Positions 1 to 10,524 of a stretch of 64,000 nucleotides of DNA are shown one piece after another; position 1 is the first letter of the stretch; every line of letters starts with the position of its first letter. Source of the stretch: Paraplanobispora siamensis. Its GTDB lineage: Bacteria > Actinomycetota > Actinomycetes > Streptosporangiales > Streptosporangiaceae. Location of the stretch: contig NZ_BOOJ01000048.1 of NCBI RefSeq assembly GCF_016863175.1, forward strand, positions 18,518 through 82,517. Direction: 5' to 3'. The translations under genes were made by a program, and so were the position numbers. A model generated the notes under the pieces. That model was not told the origin of the DNA, did no database searches, and worked only from the letters and a program-made list of their open reading frames with translations.

Positions 1-1000
1 GCTCGATGGCCGCGTGGATCTCGGGCAGGTCCGAGGGCTCGACGACGCCGTCGTGGGCCAGGCCCACCAGGAGCTGGCCGAGGTCGAAGCCGAGGGCCGT
101 CGGCGAGCCCCAGCCCCAGTCGACCGCCACGAACTCGGCCGACCCGTCCGCCGGGACCAGGAGATTCTGCGGGCTGGCGTCCCCGTGGGCGAGCGCGTGC
201 GGCAGCCGTTCGACCGCGGCGAGCAGGGGGTCGATCCGGTCGGCGAGGGCCAGCAGGTCGGCCCGGAGGAGGTCGTCGGCGTGGGCGGCGACCAGCGGGT
301 GCCGCCACGCCGCCGGGTCGCGCAGGCTCGACATGAAGTGCCGGACCACGCCCGTGCAGAAGACGTGCAACCCGATGTCCAGCGGAGGCCCCTGCTCCCG
401 GGGCGGCGGCACCGGCCGCATGGCCGCCAGGGCGCCCAGCAGCCGGGCCGCGCGCCGGTAGCGGTCGAGGTCCCAGCCGGTGGAGACGGTCTGGACGTCC
501 TCCATCCACATCACCAGCCGGTCGTCGCCCAGGTCGTCGATCCGGTACAGGCGGGGCAGCCGGAGCCCGTCGGGCAGCGGGGGAGGGGTCAGGTACACAT
601 CCGCGTCCACCCTCCAGGGGAAGGTGCTGACGATGTCCGCCGCCAGGGACTCCGGCATCGTCGCGAGCATCGGCCAGTGCCTGGCCGAGTGGACCGACTT
701 GACGAAGAACGACCAGGGCCTGCCGTCGGTGGTCGTGCCCCGGACCCGGTGGAGTCCCGCGGTGGACAGCGAGCTCGAGGCGTGGACGACGGGTTCGACG
801 TGCCGGCGCGCGATCTCGGCCATCGGGTCGTCCAGGCTCTCCCGGACGAGCTCCGTCAGGCCGGCGGTGGTCGTCAGGTCCGTCGTCATCGAGGCCGTCA
901 CAGTCATAGGGGCCGTCACAGTCATAGGGGCCGTCACAGTCATAGGGGCCGTCACAGTCATAGGGGCCGTCACAGTCGTAGAGGCCGTCACAGAAGTCAT
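1..1000 (-). CDS. Phosphotransferase of the aminoglycoside/choline kinase (APH) family, 3' end off the window
   Basis: Reading leftwards, the protein carries the APH kinase catalytic loop HGDASPQNLL followed by a metal-binding VDWGWG motif, the usual HxDxxxxN and (I/V)DW pair of PF01636. The substrate cannot be told; many actinobacterial members are not antibiotic-resistance enzymes. The C-terminus is cut by the window edge. The start is uncertain: the N-terminus is built from a hexapeptide-type repeat (PMTVTA) encoded by an 18-bp tandem array, and each unit offers an in-frame ATG. Possible starts are the ATGs at 1036, 1000 and, past the array, 889, where a more normal sequence (MTTDLTTTAGL) begins. 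The gene is divergent from the LuxR-type regulator at 1067. Confidence 0.8.
   Translation of the reverse strand, partial: MTSVTASTTVTAPMTVTAPMTVTAPMTVTAPMTVTASMTTDLTTTAGLTELVRESLDDPMAEIARRHVEPVVHASSSLSTAGLHRVRGTTTDGRPWSFFVKSVHSARHWPMLATMPESLAADIVSTFPWRVDADVYLTPPPLPDGLRLPRLYRIDDLGDDRLVMWMEDVQTVSTGWDLDRYRRAARLLGALAAMRPVPPPREQGPPLDIGLHVFCTGVVRHFMSSLRDPAAWRHPLVAAHADDLLRADLLALADRIDPLLAAVERLPHALAHGDASPQNLLVPADGSAEFVAVDWGWGSPTALGFDLGQLLVGLAHDGVVEPSDLPEIHAAIE
882..1000. repeat. 18-bp tandem repeat array at the 5' end of the phosphotransferase gene
   Basis: Four perfect adjacent copies of GTCACAGTCATAGGGGCC start at 897, 915, 933 and 951. A variant copy (969-986) and partial copies flank them. Read on the minus strand, each unit encodes six residues, V-T-A-P-M-T in circular order, and contains an ATG. 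Since 18 is a multiple of three, copy-number changes would keep the frame. Confidence 0.93.
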
Positions 1001-1066
1001 GGAGCCACCGTCTCCGCGTGACGGGCCTCCTCGCATGAGCACGGCCTACTCAAATATCCTCGCACT

Positions 1067-3598
1067 GTGTGGAGGCCCTGGCCGTTCGCCGGCCGCGCGA
1101 CCCAGCTGGCGGAGGTCCGCTCCGCCCACGCGGGCGTGGTCGTGGCGGGTGAGGCGGGGATCGGCAAGAGCCGCCTGGTGGCCCAGGCCGTACGGGATCT
1201 GGAAGGGGTGGCGTGGGTGCGGGCGACCGCGTCCGCGGCGGAGATCCCGTTCGGGGCCTTCGCGCACCTGCTCCCGCCCGCGCCGCCCGAGGGGAACCCG
1301 CTGGGCTGGGCCGCCGCCGCGCTCGGCGCGTCCGTGCTGGTCGTCGACGACGCGCACCTGCTCGATGAGGCCTCGGCGGCGCTCGTCCACCATCTGGTGG
1401 CCCGGGAGCGGGCCCGGGTGATCGTCACCGTCCGCGGCGACGCGCCCGCGCCCGACGCGGTGCGGGCGCTGTGGAAGGACGGGCTGCTGCCGCGGCTGGA
1501 CCTGGTGTCCCTTTCACCGGAGGACATCGCGCGCATCCTCGCGGAGGCCCTCGGCGGACGGGTCGAGCCGGAGAGCGTGGAGCGGCTCCGCAGGGTCAGC
1601 CAGGGCAACGCCCTCTACCTGCGGGAGCTGGTGCTGTCCGGGGTGCTGGAGGAGTCCGGCGGCCTGTGGCGCTGGGGCGGCTCCGCGGCGATGACCCCGT
1701 CGCTGCGGGAGACGGTCGCGGCCCGGATCGGTGAGCTGGCGGCGGACGAGCGGCGGGTGCTGGAACTGCTGGCCTACGGCGAGCCGCTCGGCGCCGACCT
1801 GCTGGCCGCGCTGGTCTGCGCCCCGGCGGTCGAGCGGCTGGAGGACCGCAGGCTCGTCACCGTCACGCGGGACGGCCGCAGGCTCCAGGTGCGCCTCGCC
1901 CACCCCCTCTACGGAGAGGTGATCCGTTCCGGGTGCGGGCTGCTGCGCGAGCGCGCCACGCTGCGCGAGCTGGCCGACGCGGTCTCGGCGGCGGGGATGG
2001 GGCGGCGCGAGGACGTGCTCCGGGTCGCCGTGTGGCGGCTGGACGGCGGCGTGGCCGGAGACTCCGCGCTGCTCATGGCCGCGTGCGATCGCGCCAGGGC
2101 CATGCGGGACCTCGCGCTGGCCGTACGGCTGGGGCGGGCCGCGGTGGCGGCGGGCGGCGGGTCCTGGGCGCACGTCCTGCTGGCCAGGGCGCTCTACTAC
2201 GCCGACCGGTGCGAGGAGGCGGAGGCGGAGTTCCTGGCCGCGCGGTGGCCCGGGATGGACGATCGCGAACGCACCGAGTGCGGCGTGGGCCGGGCCTTCA
2301 ACCTGTTCTGGGGCCTGGGCCGGAAGGCCGAGGCGTTCGCGGTGTTCGACGAGACGTACCGCCTGGTCGGCGAGGTGGAGACGCGCCAGGGCATCCTCAT
2401 CACGAGGGCGGCTCTGGAGCACTTCACGGGTGACTCCGGGGCGGCCGGGGCCACGCTGGAGAAGGCGGAGCGGCTGGGACCGTTCAGCGCCCGCAATCTG
2501 CTGGCGGCCAGGTCGGCGCAGGCGGGCCTGCTCGCGATGGAGGGGCGCGCGCGGGAGTGCCGGGCGATGGTGGAGGAGGTGCTCACCGGGACGGCCGACG
2601 TGCCGGAGAGATATCCCAGCATGATGGTCTCGCTGATGGAGGTCGGCATGCTGGCGGCCCTGACGCTCGGTGACCTGGCGGAGGCCGAGCGGTGCGCCGA
2701 GGCCGGTTACCGGATGCAGGGCGACTACGGGCAGTGGAGCGCCGCGATCGTGCGGTTCGGCGCACTCAAGGCCCACGTGCTCATGCTGCGCGGCCGGGTC
2801 GCCGAGGCGGCCGCGCGCTGCCGGGAGGCCGCCCTGCGGCTGCCGCCGCGCCCGAGCGGCCTGGCCGGCCTGTGCCTGGGAGAGCTGGCCCGCGCGCAGG
2901 CGCTGCTCGGGGACGTGGCGGCGGCGGAGGAGACGCTGGCGGCGGCTGAGACCACGGGGCTGCCGATCGGCCCGCACGCCGCCCTCCCCGTGGAGTCGGC
3001 CCGGGTGTGGACGACGGCCGTGCGGGGCGACGTCGCCGGGGCGGTCGGGGCCGCGCTGGCGGCGGCGGAGACCGCGCCCCCGCCCTACGCGCTGTTCCTC
3101 CTGCACGACGCTGTACGGCTCGGCCGCGCGGACCTGGTGGCCGGGCGCCTGGCCGGCCTGGGGATCGAGGGGCCGCTGGCCTCGCTGTTCGCCCGGCACG
3201 CCGCCGCCCGCGACCCCGAGCGGCTCGACGAGGTCTCCCGGGACTTCGAGGGGCTCGGCATGGTGCTGTACGCGGCCGAGGCGGCTGCCCAGGCGGCCGC
3301 GCTGTATCGGAAGGCGGGACTGCGGCGGGGCGAGCGGGCCGCGCAGACCCGGGCCGCGGTCCTGGCCGGCGCGTGCCAGGGGGCGCGCACGGTGGCGCTC
3401 ACGGAGCTGGCGGCGCCCCGGCTGACTCCCCGGCAGCGGGAGATCGCGACCCTGGCCGCCCAGGGGCTGAGCAACCGGGAGATCGCCGAGCGGCTGGTGG
3501 TGTCCGTCCGCACGGTCGCCAACACCCTCTACTCGGTCTACGAGAAGGCGGGGGTCGGTGATCGCACTCAGCTGGCCCGGATTCTGGGGATCACCTGA
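1067..3598 (+). CDS. Large ATP-binding LuxR-family (LAL-type) transcriptional regulator
   Basis: This 843-residue protein has a P-loop near the N-terminus (GEAGIGKS, residues 28-35), a Walker B-like VLVVDDAHLLDE (about 90-101) and a long helical middle that looks TPR-like. It ends in a LuxR DNA-binding domain (LTPRQREIATLAAQGLSNRE, then VSVRTVANTLYSVYEKAGV) in the last 65 residues. This is the LAL/MalT architecture, in which ATP and an inducer control activation of target promoters. The GTG at 1067 fits the family's usual start just before a GR motif; no Shine-Dalgarno is visible, so translation may be leaderless. No partner gene identifies its target. Confidence 0.9.
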   Translation: MWRPWPFAGRATQLAEVRSAHAGVVVAGEAGIGKSRLVAQAVRDLEGVAWVRATASAAEIPFGAFAHLLPPAPPEGNPLGWAAAALGASVLVVDDAHLLDEASAALVHHLVARERARVIVTVRGDAPAPDAVRALWKDGLLPRLDLVSLSPEDIARILAEALGGRVEPESVERLRRVSQGNALYLRELVLSGVLEESGGLWRWGGSAAMTPSLRETVAARIGELAADERRVLELLAYGEPLGADLLAALVCAPAVERLEDRRLVTVTRDGRRLQVRLAHPLYGEVIRSGCGLLRERATLRELADAVSAAGMGRREDVLRVAVWRLDGGVAGDSALLMAACDRARAMRDLALAVRLGRAAVAAGGGSWAHVLLARALYYADRCEEAEAEFLAARWPGMDDRERTECGVGRAFNLFWGLGRKAEAFAVFDETYRLVGEVETRQGILITRAALEHFTGDSGAAGATLEKAERLGPFSARNLLAARSAQAGLLAMEGRARECRAMVEEVLTGTADVPERYPSMMVSLMEVGMLAALTLGDLAEAERCAEAGYRMQGDYGQWSAAIVRFGALKAHVLMLRGRVAEAAARCREAALRLPPRPSGLAGLCLGELARAQALLGDVAAAEETLAAAETTGLPIGPHAALPVESARVWTTAVRGDVAGAVGAALAAAETAPPPYALFLLHDAVRLGRADLVAGRLAGLGIEGPLASLFARHAAARDPERLDEVSRDFEGLGMVLYAAEAAAQAAALYRKAGLRRGERAAQTRAAVLAGACQGARTVALTELAAPRLTPRQREIATLAAQGLSNREIAERLVVSVRTVANTLYSVYEKAGVGDRTQLARILGIT

Positions 3599-3702
3599 TC
3601 GACTCCGGGCGGGGACTCTCCGGCGAGGGCATGAGGGGCCGGCGCGGACGTCCGCGGTGACGTCTGCGGGGATGCCGGAGGGAACATCGGGGGTGGGGTG
3701 CC

Positions 3703-3731
3703 GTGCTCCCGCGCGGGCCGGACGGGAGCAC
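3703..3731 (+). terminator. Hairpin downstream of the LuxR-type regulator
   Basis: GTGCTCCCG (3703-3711) pairs perfectly with CGGGAGCAC (3723-3731) around an 11-nt loop, in the space between two converging genes. There is no T-tract, which is common for actinobacterial terminators. Confidence 0.5.
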
Positions 3732-3749
3732 CGGGGACAACAGGTCAGG

Positions 3750-3768
3750 GGCGGGGCAACCCCCCGCC
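3750..3768 (-). terminator. Hairpin just after the 53-residue membrane peptide gene
   Basis: GGCGGGG (3750-3756) pairs with CCCCGCC (3762-3768), lying 6 nt past the stop of the leftward gene ending at 3774. Confidence 0.45.
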
Positions 3769-3773
3769 GACGG

Positions 3774-3935
3774 TCAGCTCAGTACTTGTGTGACGAATAC
3801 AGCCAGTTGGTCGGCGCCACGGACGATCCCGTCGAAGACGCCGTTGACCGCGCTCGCCGCCTCGGCGGGCTTGGTGAAAAGGTAGAAGACCACGAACGCC
3901 ACCGCTAGGTAGGTGAGGACCTTCTTGACCTGCAT
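3774..3935 (-). CDS. Small membrane or secreted peptide of 53 residues
   Basis: A strong Shine-Dalgarno (AGGAGG, 5 nt before the ATG at 3935) fixes the start. The product opens MQVKKVLTYLAVAFVVFYLF: two lysines, then a hydrophobic segment (about residues 6-20), a TKPAEAA stretch that could be a signal-peptidase site, and an amphipathic C-terminal half (VNGVFDGIVRGADQLAVFV). Short actinobacterial proteins with this N-terminal pattern and a VFDG stretch are, from memory, widespread and uncharacterised. A longer in-frame reading up to 4184 exists, but the ribosome-binding site and codon pattern favour the short form. Function unknown. Confidence 0.8.
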   Translation of the reverse strand: MQVKKVLTYLAVAFVVFYLFTKPAEAASAVNGVFDGIVRGADQLAVFVTQVLS

Positions 3936-4408
3936 GGGGGCCTCCTGCAGTTCCATTCCCAGCCGTATATACCCGGATTTTAAAGACCTTTGGCATTCTG
4001 GACCCGAGTGGCTCCCGGATATGGTGATCATACCGGGCAGGTCCGGGGGGACCATCGACCCTTCGGGGGATTGCTTGGACCGCTCCTGCCATGGTGCGGG
4101 GCGAGGCCGCCCATGTCCAATGCGGCGTACTTCCCTGATGGGGACAGGCAGGGACAGAGAGCACGATGGCGGAAAGGCGTCCACCGGCCGGCGGCCACGT
4201 CGTGCCGCAGATCACAGTGCCGCAGATCACACCGTGTGCGGATCGCCCCGCGTGACGGATCACACCGTGTGCGGATCGTCCCGCGTGACGGATCGCCCCG
4301 CATGACGGATCACGCGGGGCGATGGATCACGCGGTGGGACGGATCACGTGACAGATCATGTGGCGGATCACGTGACGGGGCACCCCGTGCGGCGCCCGGG
4401 GGCGGGGC
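3936..4408. other. Gene-free stretch holding the upstream region of the 53-residue gene and a repeat block
   Basis: The first 100 bases are unusually AT-rich for this genome (around 3960-3995) and probably hold the leftward promoter of the small gene. The rest is mostly the GATC-rich repeat block described separately. Open frames here are low-complexity arginine-rich translations of the repeats, so I call no gene. Confidence 0.6.
4207..4379. repeat. GATC-rich direct and inverted repeat block
   Basis: A 33-bp unit beginning GATCACACCGTGTGCGGATC starts at 4225 and again at 4258, with one base changed. Degenerate pieces follow at 4291 and 4308. The motif GGATCAC or a close variant recurs about eight times, and several copies hold short palindromes (CACACCGTGTG, TCACGTGA). 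The block lies in the 3' spacer of the TIGR03085 gene. Confidence 0.85.
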
Positions 4409-5041
4409 TCACACGCCGAGGGAGGCGTCCATCAGCCGGGCCACGGCGGCCTCGTCGCCGCTGAGGTCCACCCTGGCGTGCGCCTGACGGCCGAAGCAGA
4501 ACAGCAGCAGCTCGCTCGCCGGGCCGGTCACCTCGACCTTGGGGCCGTCCTTGGTCCCGCCCAGGGCGACCCCGCCGCCGATGCGGTGCAGCACGACGGC
4601 CACCGGGGCCTTGCGCAGGAACAGCCCGCGTCCCGCCCGCACCCGGCTCCAGAAGGTCTCCTCCAGGTCGGCGGGCAGCTCGCGGGGCTCCCAGACCCGC
4701 TGCGCGCGCCGTACGTCCTCGTGGTGGATGAAGAACTCCATGGTGTTGACGGCCTGGTCGAGACCGGGGACCAGGCCGTAGACCCCGCCGGGGCCGGAGC
4801 GCACCAGCTCCACCAGCCCGTCGAAGCCGTGCTTGGTCTTCAGCGACTCCTGCACCCGGGCGGTGTAGCCGGCCAGCGGGGCCAGGGCGATGCCTCCGGC
4901 GGCGTCGGGCCGGCGCTCGCGCAGGACGAGGTGGGCGGCCAGGTCGAAGGTGGTCCAGCCCTCGCACAGGGTGGGGGAGTCCGGGCCGATCCGGGCGAAC
5001 AGGTCGCTGAGCGCGGCGCGTTCGGCGCGGGCGTGTGTCAT
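4409..5041 (-). CDS. TIGR03085-type DinB/maleylpyruvate-isomerase-fold metal-binding protein
   Basis: The 210-residue protein has the family's opening (ERAALSDLFARIGPDSPTLC, then EGWTTFDLAAHLVLRERRPD) and a later FFIHHEDVRRAQ. This leaves histidines at the positions expected for the DinB-like four-helix metal site. The family is largely confined to actinobacteria and related to mycothiol-dependent enzymes; its own reaction is unknown. The start is well placed: a TAGGAT box (5048-5053, minus strand) ends 6 nt before the ATG, implying a leaderless transcript. It is divergent from the ABC exporter at 5195. Confidence 0.85.
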   Translation of the reverse strand: MTHARAERAALSDLFARIGPDSPTLCEGWTTFDLAAHLVLRERRPDAAGGIALAPLAGYTARVQESLKTKHGFDGLVELVRSGPGGVYGLVPGLDQAVNTMEFFIHHEDVRRAQRVWEPRELPADLEETFWSRVRAGRGLFLRKAPVAVVLHRIGGGVALGGTKDGPKVEVTGPASELLLFCFGRQAHARVDLSGDEAAVARLMDASLGV

Positions 5042-5096
5042 CCCCCGATCCTAACAATGCCGTTGCGCGAGCAACCAGGGCGGGAGGAGACTCATT

Positions 5097-5163
5097 GATC
5101 ATCTGGGCCGATCATCTCGCATCGGGAATAAGCGTTCGATCCGGCGTGATACTCACTTATGTA
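5097..5163 (+). promoter_or_regulatory. Promoter of the ABC exporter genes with an upstream direct repeat
   Basis: TTCGAT (5135-5140) and TATGTA (5158-5163) are separated by exactly 17 bp, a plausible housekeeping-sigma promoter about 30 nt before the GTG at 5195. Upstream, GATCATCT occurs twice (5097-5104 and 5110-5117), a 13-bp periodic direct repeat that could bind a regulator. Confidence 0.55.
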
Positions 5164-5194
5164 GCAATGCCCCCGATGAAAGGACACATCCCGA

Positions 5195-7006
<1,812 letters not shown>

Positions 7007-7106
7007 GCGGGCGGACGGGGCCTGTGGAGCCGACGGAGCTCGCGGGACGGACGGGATTCGCAGGACGGCGGGGCGGTTCGGGGATGACGGCGACGGAGGA
7101 GAGCAA

Positions 7107-8882
7107 GTGAGTGCGCTTCAGGGGGTGCAGCGGTCGGCTGTGGCGACCGTGCGAAGGGGCCTGTCCCTCACCCCGGAGTTCCGCAAAGGGCTGGCCGGGA
7201 CGTTCGCGCTGGCCATGCTCGCCACCGTCGGCAAGGTGATCGTGCCGATCGCCGTCCAGCAGACCGTCGACCGCGGGCTCAAGGACGCGGTGCCCGACGT
7301 GCCGTTCATCCGCGACATGGTCCTGGTGTGCGCCGCGGCCGTGGTGTTCACCGCGCTGTGCGGCTATCTGATGAACGTCCGCCTCTACAAGGCGACCGAG
7401 TCCTCGCTGGCGACGCTTCGGGTGCGCGGTTTCCGGCACGTGCACGACCTGTCGGTGCTCACCCAGAACTCCGAGCGGCGCGGCGCCCTGGTCTCCCGGG
7501 TCACCGGCGACGTCGACCAGATCAGCGCCTTCATGCAGTGGGGCGGACTGATGATCATCGTCGCGCTGGGCCAGCTGCTGGTCGCCAGCGTGGTGATGTT
7601 CTTCCTGTCCTGGCAGCTGGCGCTGCTGGTGTGGGCCTGCTTCCTGCCGCTCATGATCGCGCTGCCCCGTTTCCAGCGGTGGCTGTCGGCCGCCTACACG
7701 CGGGTCCGCGAGCGCACCGGCGACATGCTCGCCGCCGTCAGCGAGTCGGTCGTCGGCGCGGCGGTGATCCGGGCCTACGGCTCGGAGTCCCGTACCGCCG
7801 AGCGGCTGGACACCGCGATCGACGCCAACAAGGCCGCCCAGGCGCGCACCCAGCGGATCGTCGCCACGGTCTTCCCGCTGACCGAGATCGTCGCCGCGAT
7901 CGCCCTGGCCGCCATCGTGCTGCTCGGCGTCCGACTCGGCGTCGGCGGCGGCATCACCAAGGGCGACTTGATCGCCTTCCTGTTCCTGATCACCCTGTTC
8001 GTCTCGCCGATGCAGATCGCCACCGAGGTGCTCAACGAGGCGCAGAACGCGATCGCGGGCTGGCGGCGCATCCTCGGCGTGCTCGACACCCCGCCGGACG
8101 TCGCCGACCCCGGCCCGCAGGGCGTGGAGCTGCCGCGCGGCCCGATCTCGGTCTCCTTCGAGGACGTCGGCTTCGCCTACCCCGGCGGCCCGCCGGTGCT
8201 CAGCGAGGTCACCGTGGACATCCCGCCGCGCTCGCGGATCGCGGTGGTGGGCGAGACGGGCTCGGGCAAGACGACCTTCGCCAAGCTGCTGACCCGGCTG
8301 ATGGACCCCGTCTCCGGGCAGGTCACGGTGGACGGCGAGGACCTGCGCCGGGTGCGCTTCTCCTCGCTGCGCGAGCGGATCGTCATGGTGCCGCAGGACG
8401 GCTTCCTGTTCGACGGCACGCTGGCCGACAACGTGCGCTTCGGCAAGCCGGACGCCACCGACGCCGAGATCGCGCTGGCCATGACCGAGCTGGGCCTGGC
8501 CGACTGGGTGGAGGGCCTGCCCGCGGGCCTGGACACCCCGGTCGGCCAGCGCGGCGAGTCGCTGTCGGCCGGCGAGCGCCAGCTCGTCGCGCTGGCCCGC
8601 GCCTACCTGGCCGATCCCGACCTGCTCCTGCTGGACGAGGCCACCTCCGCGGTGGACCCGGCCACGGAGGTACGGCTGGCGCGGGCCCTGGAGGGCGTCA
8701 CGCGCGGCCGCACGGCGGTCTCCATCGCCCACCGGCTGTCCACCGCCGAGGCGGCCGACGAGGTGCTCGTCTTCGAACACGGCCGGATCGTCCAGCGCGG
8801 CCCCCACGCCGAACTCGTCGCCGAACCGGGCGTCTACGCCGACCTGCACGCCTCCTGGATCAGCGCGGCCCACTCCTCCTGA
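7107..8882 (+). CDS. ABC exporter half-transporter, catalytic-site subunit
   Basis: This 591-residue membrane domain plus ATPase fusion is the partner of the preceding gene, 100 bp downstream. Its Walker A (GETGSGKTT), Walker B (LLLLDEATSA, with the catalytic Glu) and switch histidine (IAHRLST) are intact, but its signature is LSAGERQ instead of LSGGQ. Combined with the first subunit this predicts one consensus ATP site (Walker motifs here, signature from the partner) and one degenerate site. GGAGGAGAG lies just before the GTG start. Confidence 0.92.
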   Translation: MSALQGVQRSAVATVRRGLSLTPEFRKGLAGTFALAMLATVGKVIVPIAVQQTVDRGLKDAVPDVPFIRDMVLVCAAAVVFTALCGYLMNVRLYKATESSLATLRVRGFRHVHDLSVLTQNSERRGALVSRVTGDVDQISAFMQWGGLMIIVALGQLLVASVVMFFLSWQLALLVWACFLPLMIALPRFQRWLSAAYTRVRERTGDMLAAVSESVVGAAVIRAYGSESRTAERLDTAIDANKAAQARTQRIVATVFPLTEIVAAIALAAIVLLGVRLGVGGGITKGDLIAFLFLITLFVSPMQIATEVLNEAQNAIAGWRRILGVLDTPPDVADPGPQGVELPRGPISVSFEDVGFAYPGGPPVLSEVTVDIPPRSRIAVVGETGSGKTTFAKLLTRLMDPVSGQVTVDGEDLRRVRFSSLRERIVMVPQDGFLFDGTLADNVRFGKPDATDAEIALAMTELGLADWVEGLPAGLDTPVGQRGESLSAGERQLVALARAYLADPDLLLLDEATSAVDPATEVRLARALEGVTRGRTAVSIAHRLSTAEAADEVLVFEHGRIVQRGPHAELVAEPGVYADLHASWISAAHSS

Positions 8883-8935
8883 CCACTCACGGCCCCGGAG
8901 GGTTAGCGGGGGCGCGTAGGTGGCAGGGACCAGGC

Positions 8936-9865
8936 ATGGACGCGAACCTGTTGCCTCCGGGCGTGCAGTCGGCTGTGGCCGAGACCGACCTGATGGAGGA
9001 CATGGAGAACCTCCTGGTCGACGACGACGACGATGACGACCCGATTCTGCGGCGGCTAGACGGCAGTCCCGTCGACACCTGGCGGGAGCACTATCCCTAC
9101 AGCGAGCGCATGTCCCGCGACGAGTACGACAAGGTCAAACGGCTGCTCCAGATCGAGCTGCTCAAGCTCCAGTACTGGATCAAGGACACCGGCGGGCGGC
9201 TGGTGATCCTGTTCGAGGGACGCGACGCGGCGGGCAAGGGCGGCACGATCAAGCGGTTCATGGAGCACCTCAACCCGCGCGGGGCGAGCGTGGTCGCCCT
9301 GGAGAAGCCCAGCGAGCGCGAGAGCACCCAGTGGTACTTCCAGCGTTACGTCGCCCACATGCCCTCCGCCGGGGAGATGGTCTTCTTCGACCGCTCCTGG
9401 TACAACCGCGCCGGGGTGGAGCGGGTGATGGGCTTCGCCACCGAGGAGCAGTACCTGGAGTTCATGAAGCAGGCGCCCGAGCTGGAGCGGATGCTGGTGC
9501 GCGACGGGATGCACCTGGTGAAGTTCTGGTTCTCGGTGTCGCGCAGGGAGCAGCGCACCCGGTTCATCATCCGCCAGGTCGACCCGGTCCGGCAGTGGAA
9601 GCTGTCGCCGATGGACCTGCAGTCGCTCGACAAGTGGGATGAGTACACCGAGGCCAAGGAGGACATGTTCCTGCACACCGACACCGACGAGGCGCCCTGG
9701 ACGGTGATCAAGAGCAACGACAAGAAGCGGGCCAGGGTCGAGGCCATGCGGTACGTCCTGAGCCTGTTCGAGTACGACAACAAGGACCACGACATCGTCG
9801 GCGACGCCGACCCGAAGATCGTGGTCCAGGCCGCCGACGTGCTCGACGCCGACCGCGACCGTTAG
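8936..9865 (+). CDS. ppk2: Polyphosphate kinase 2 (PPK2) family protein
   Basis: PPK2 enzymes move phosphate between polyphosphate and nucleotides. This 309-residue protein has the PPK2 Walker A (EGRDAAGKGGTIKRF, residues 94-108), the lid-region KPSERESTQWYFQRY and Walker B (FFDRSWYNRAGVE, about 150-162). The N-terminal 50 residues are acidic, with a run of seven aspartates (29-35). The motif set matches the class usually tied to ADP/GDP phosphorylation, but subclass cannot be fixed by eye. ATG at 8936 with AGGGACC upstream; the gene follows the exporter by 53 bp but may have its own promoter. Confidence 0.92.
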   Translation: MDANLLPPGVQSAVAETDLMEDMENLLVDDDDDDDPILRRLDGSPVDTWREHYPYSERMSRDEYDKVKRLLQIELLKLQYWIKDTGGRLVILFEGRDAAGKGGTIKRFMEHLNPRGASVVALEKPSERESTQWYFQRYVAHMPSAGEMVFFDRSWYNRAGVERVMGFATEEQYLEFMKQAPELERMLVRDGMHLVKFWFSVSRREQRTRFIIRQVDPVRQWKLSPMDLQSLDKWDEYTEAKEDMFLHTDTDEAPWTVIKSNDKKRARVEAMRYVLSLFEYDNKDHDIVGDADPKIVVQAADVLDADRDR

Positions 9866-9977
9866 CCGCAGTGCCCTGACCCCGGCGGTGGTCGGCGCCC
9901 ACCCGCCGGGCCGCACACCTTCCGGGCGGGCCGGGCCCCCGGAGGCCGCCGGGGCCCGATCCGTTAGGGTCACGCCT

Positions 9978-10517
9978 GTGCACGAGACCCGGCCCCTCCT
10001 GATGCTGGACGTGGACGGGCCGCTGAACCCGTACGCGGCCAAGCCGAACCGGCGTCCCGCCGGGTACACCACGCACCGGATGCGCCCTGCCGGCTGGGAC
10101 GACCCCCGCCTGCGGCCGCTGCGCGTCTGGCTCAACCCCGGTCACGGGCCCGCCCTGCTCGCCCTGCCGTACGAGCTCGTCTGGGCCACCACCTGGCGGG
10201 AGGAGGCCAACGTCTGGATCGCCCCCAGGATCGGCCTGCCCCGGCTGCCGGTCGTCGAATGGCGGGAGCCGCACACGGCCGGCGGGGGCGACGGCGTGCA
10301 CTGGAAGACCCGCCAGATCGTGGAGTGGGCGCGGGGCAGGGCGTTCGCCTGGGTCGACGACGAGATCGGCGACGCCGACCGGGACTTCGTGGCCGCCCAC
10401 CACCCGGGACCGGCGCTGCTGCACCGGGTCGACGCCCGCATCGGCCTGCTCGCCGAGGACTTCGCCCTCCTGGCGACCTGGCCCGGCCGGGCGGAGCCGG
10501 AGCCGAGCCCTCGATAG
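9978..10517 (+). CDS. Small HAD-like hydrolase
   Basis: The 179-residue product has HAD motif I near its start (LLMLDVDGPLNPY), a motif II-like VWATTW and an acidic motif IV (AWVDDEIGDAD). It lacks a cap domain, so it is probably a small phosphatase or related HAD protein of unknown substrate. The GTG at 9978 lies 7 nt after TAGGGT (9965-9970), the arrangement of a leaderless actinobacterial gene. The frame stays open upstream, but this signal and the motif position support the shorter form. It converges with the importer operon, leaving only 7 bp. Confidence 0.78.
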   Translation: MHETRPLLMLDVDGPLNPYAAKPNRRPAGYTTHRMRPAGWDDPRLRPLRVWLNPGHGPALLALPYELVWATTWREEANVWIAPRIGLPRLPVVEWREPHTAGGGDGVHWKTRQIVEWARGRAFAWVDDEIGDADRDFVAAHHPGPALLHRVDARIGLLAEDFALLATWPGRAEPEPSPR

Positions 10518-10524
10518 ACGGTCC

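Noticed and set aside
882..1000. Possible CRISPR array from the 18-bp repeats
   Set aside because: Units are directly adjacent with no spacers, are short, and lie in a coding frame; no cas genes are present.
4028..4303. Leftward frame over the GATC repeats
   Set aside because: The sequence is just the translated repeat (RGTIRTRCDPSRG); codon use is atypical and no start signal is visible.
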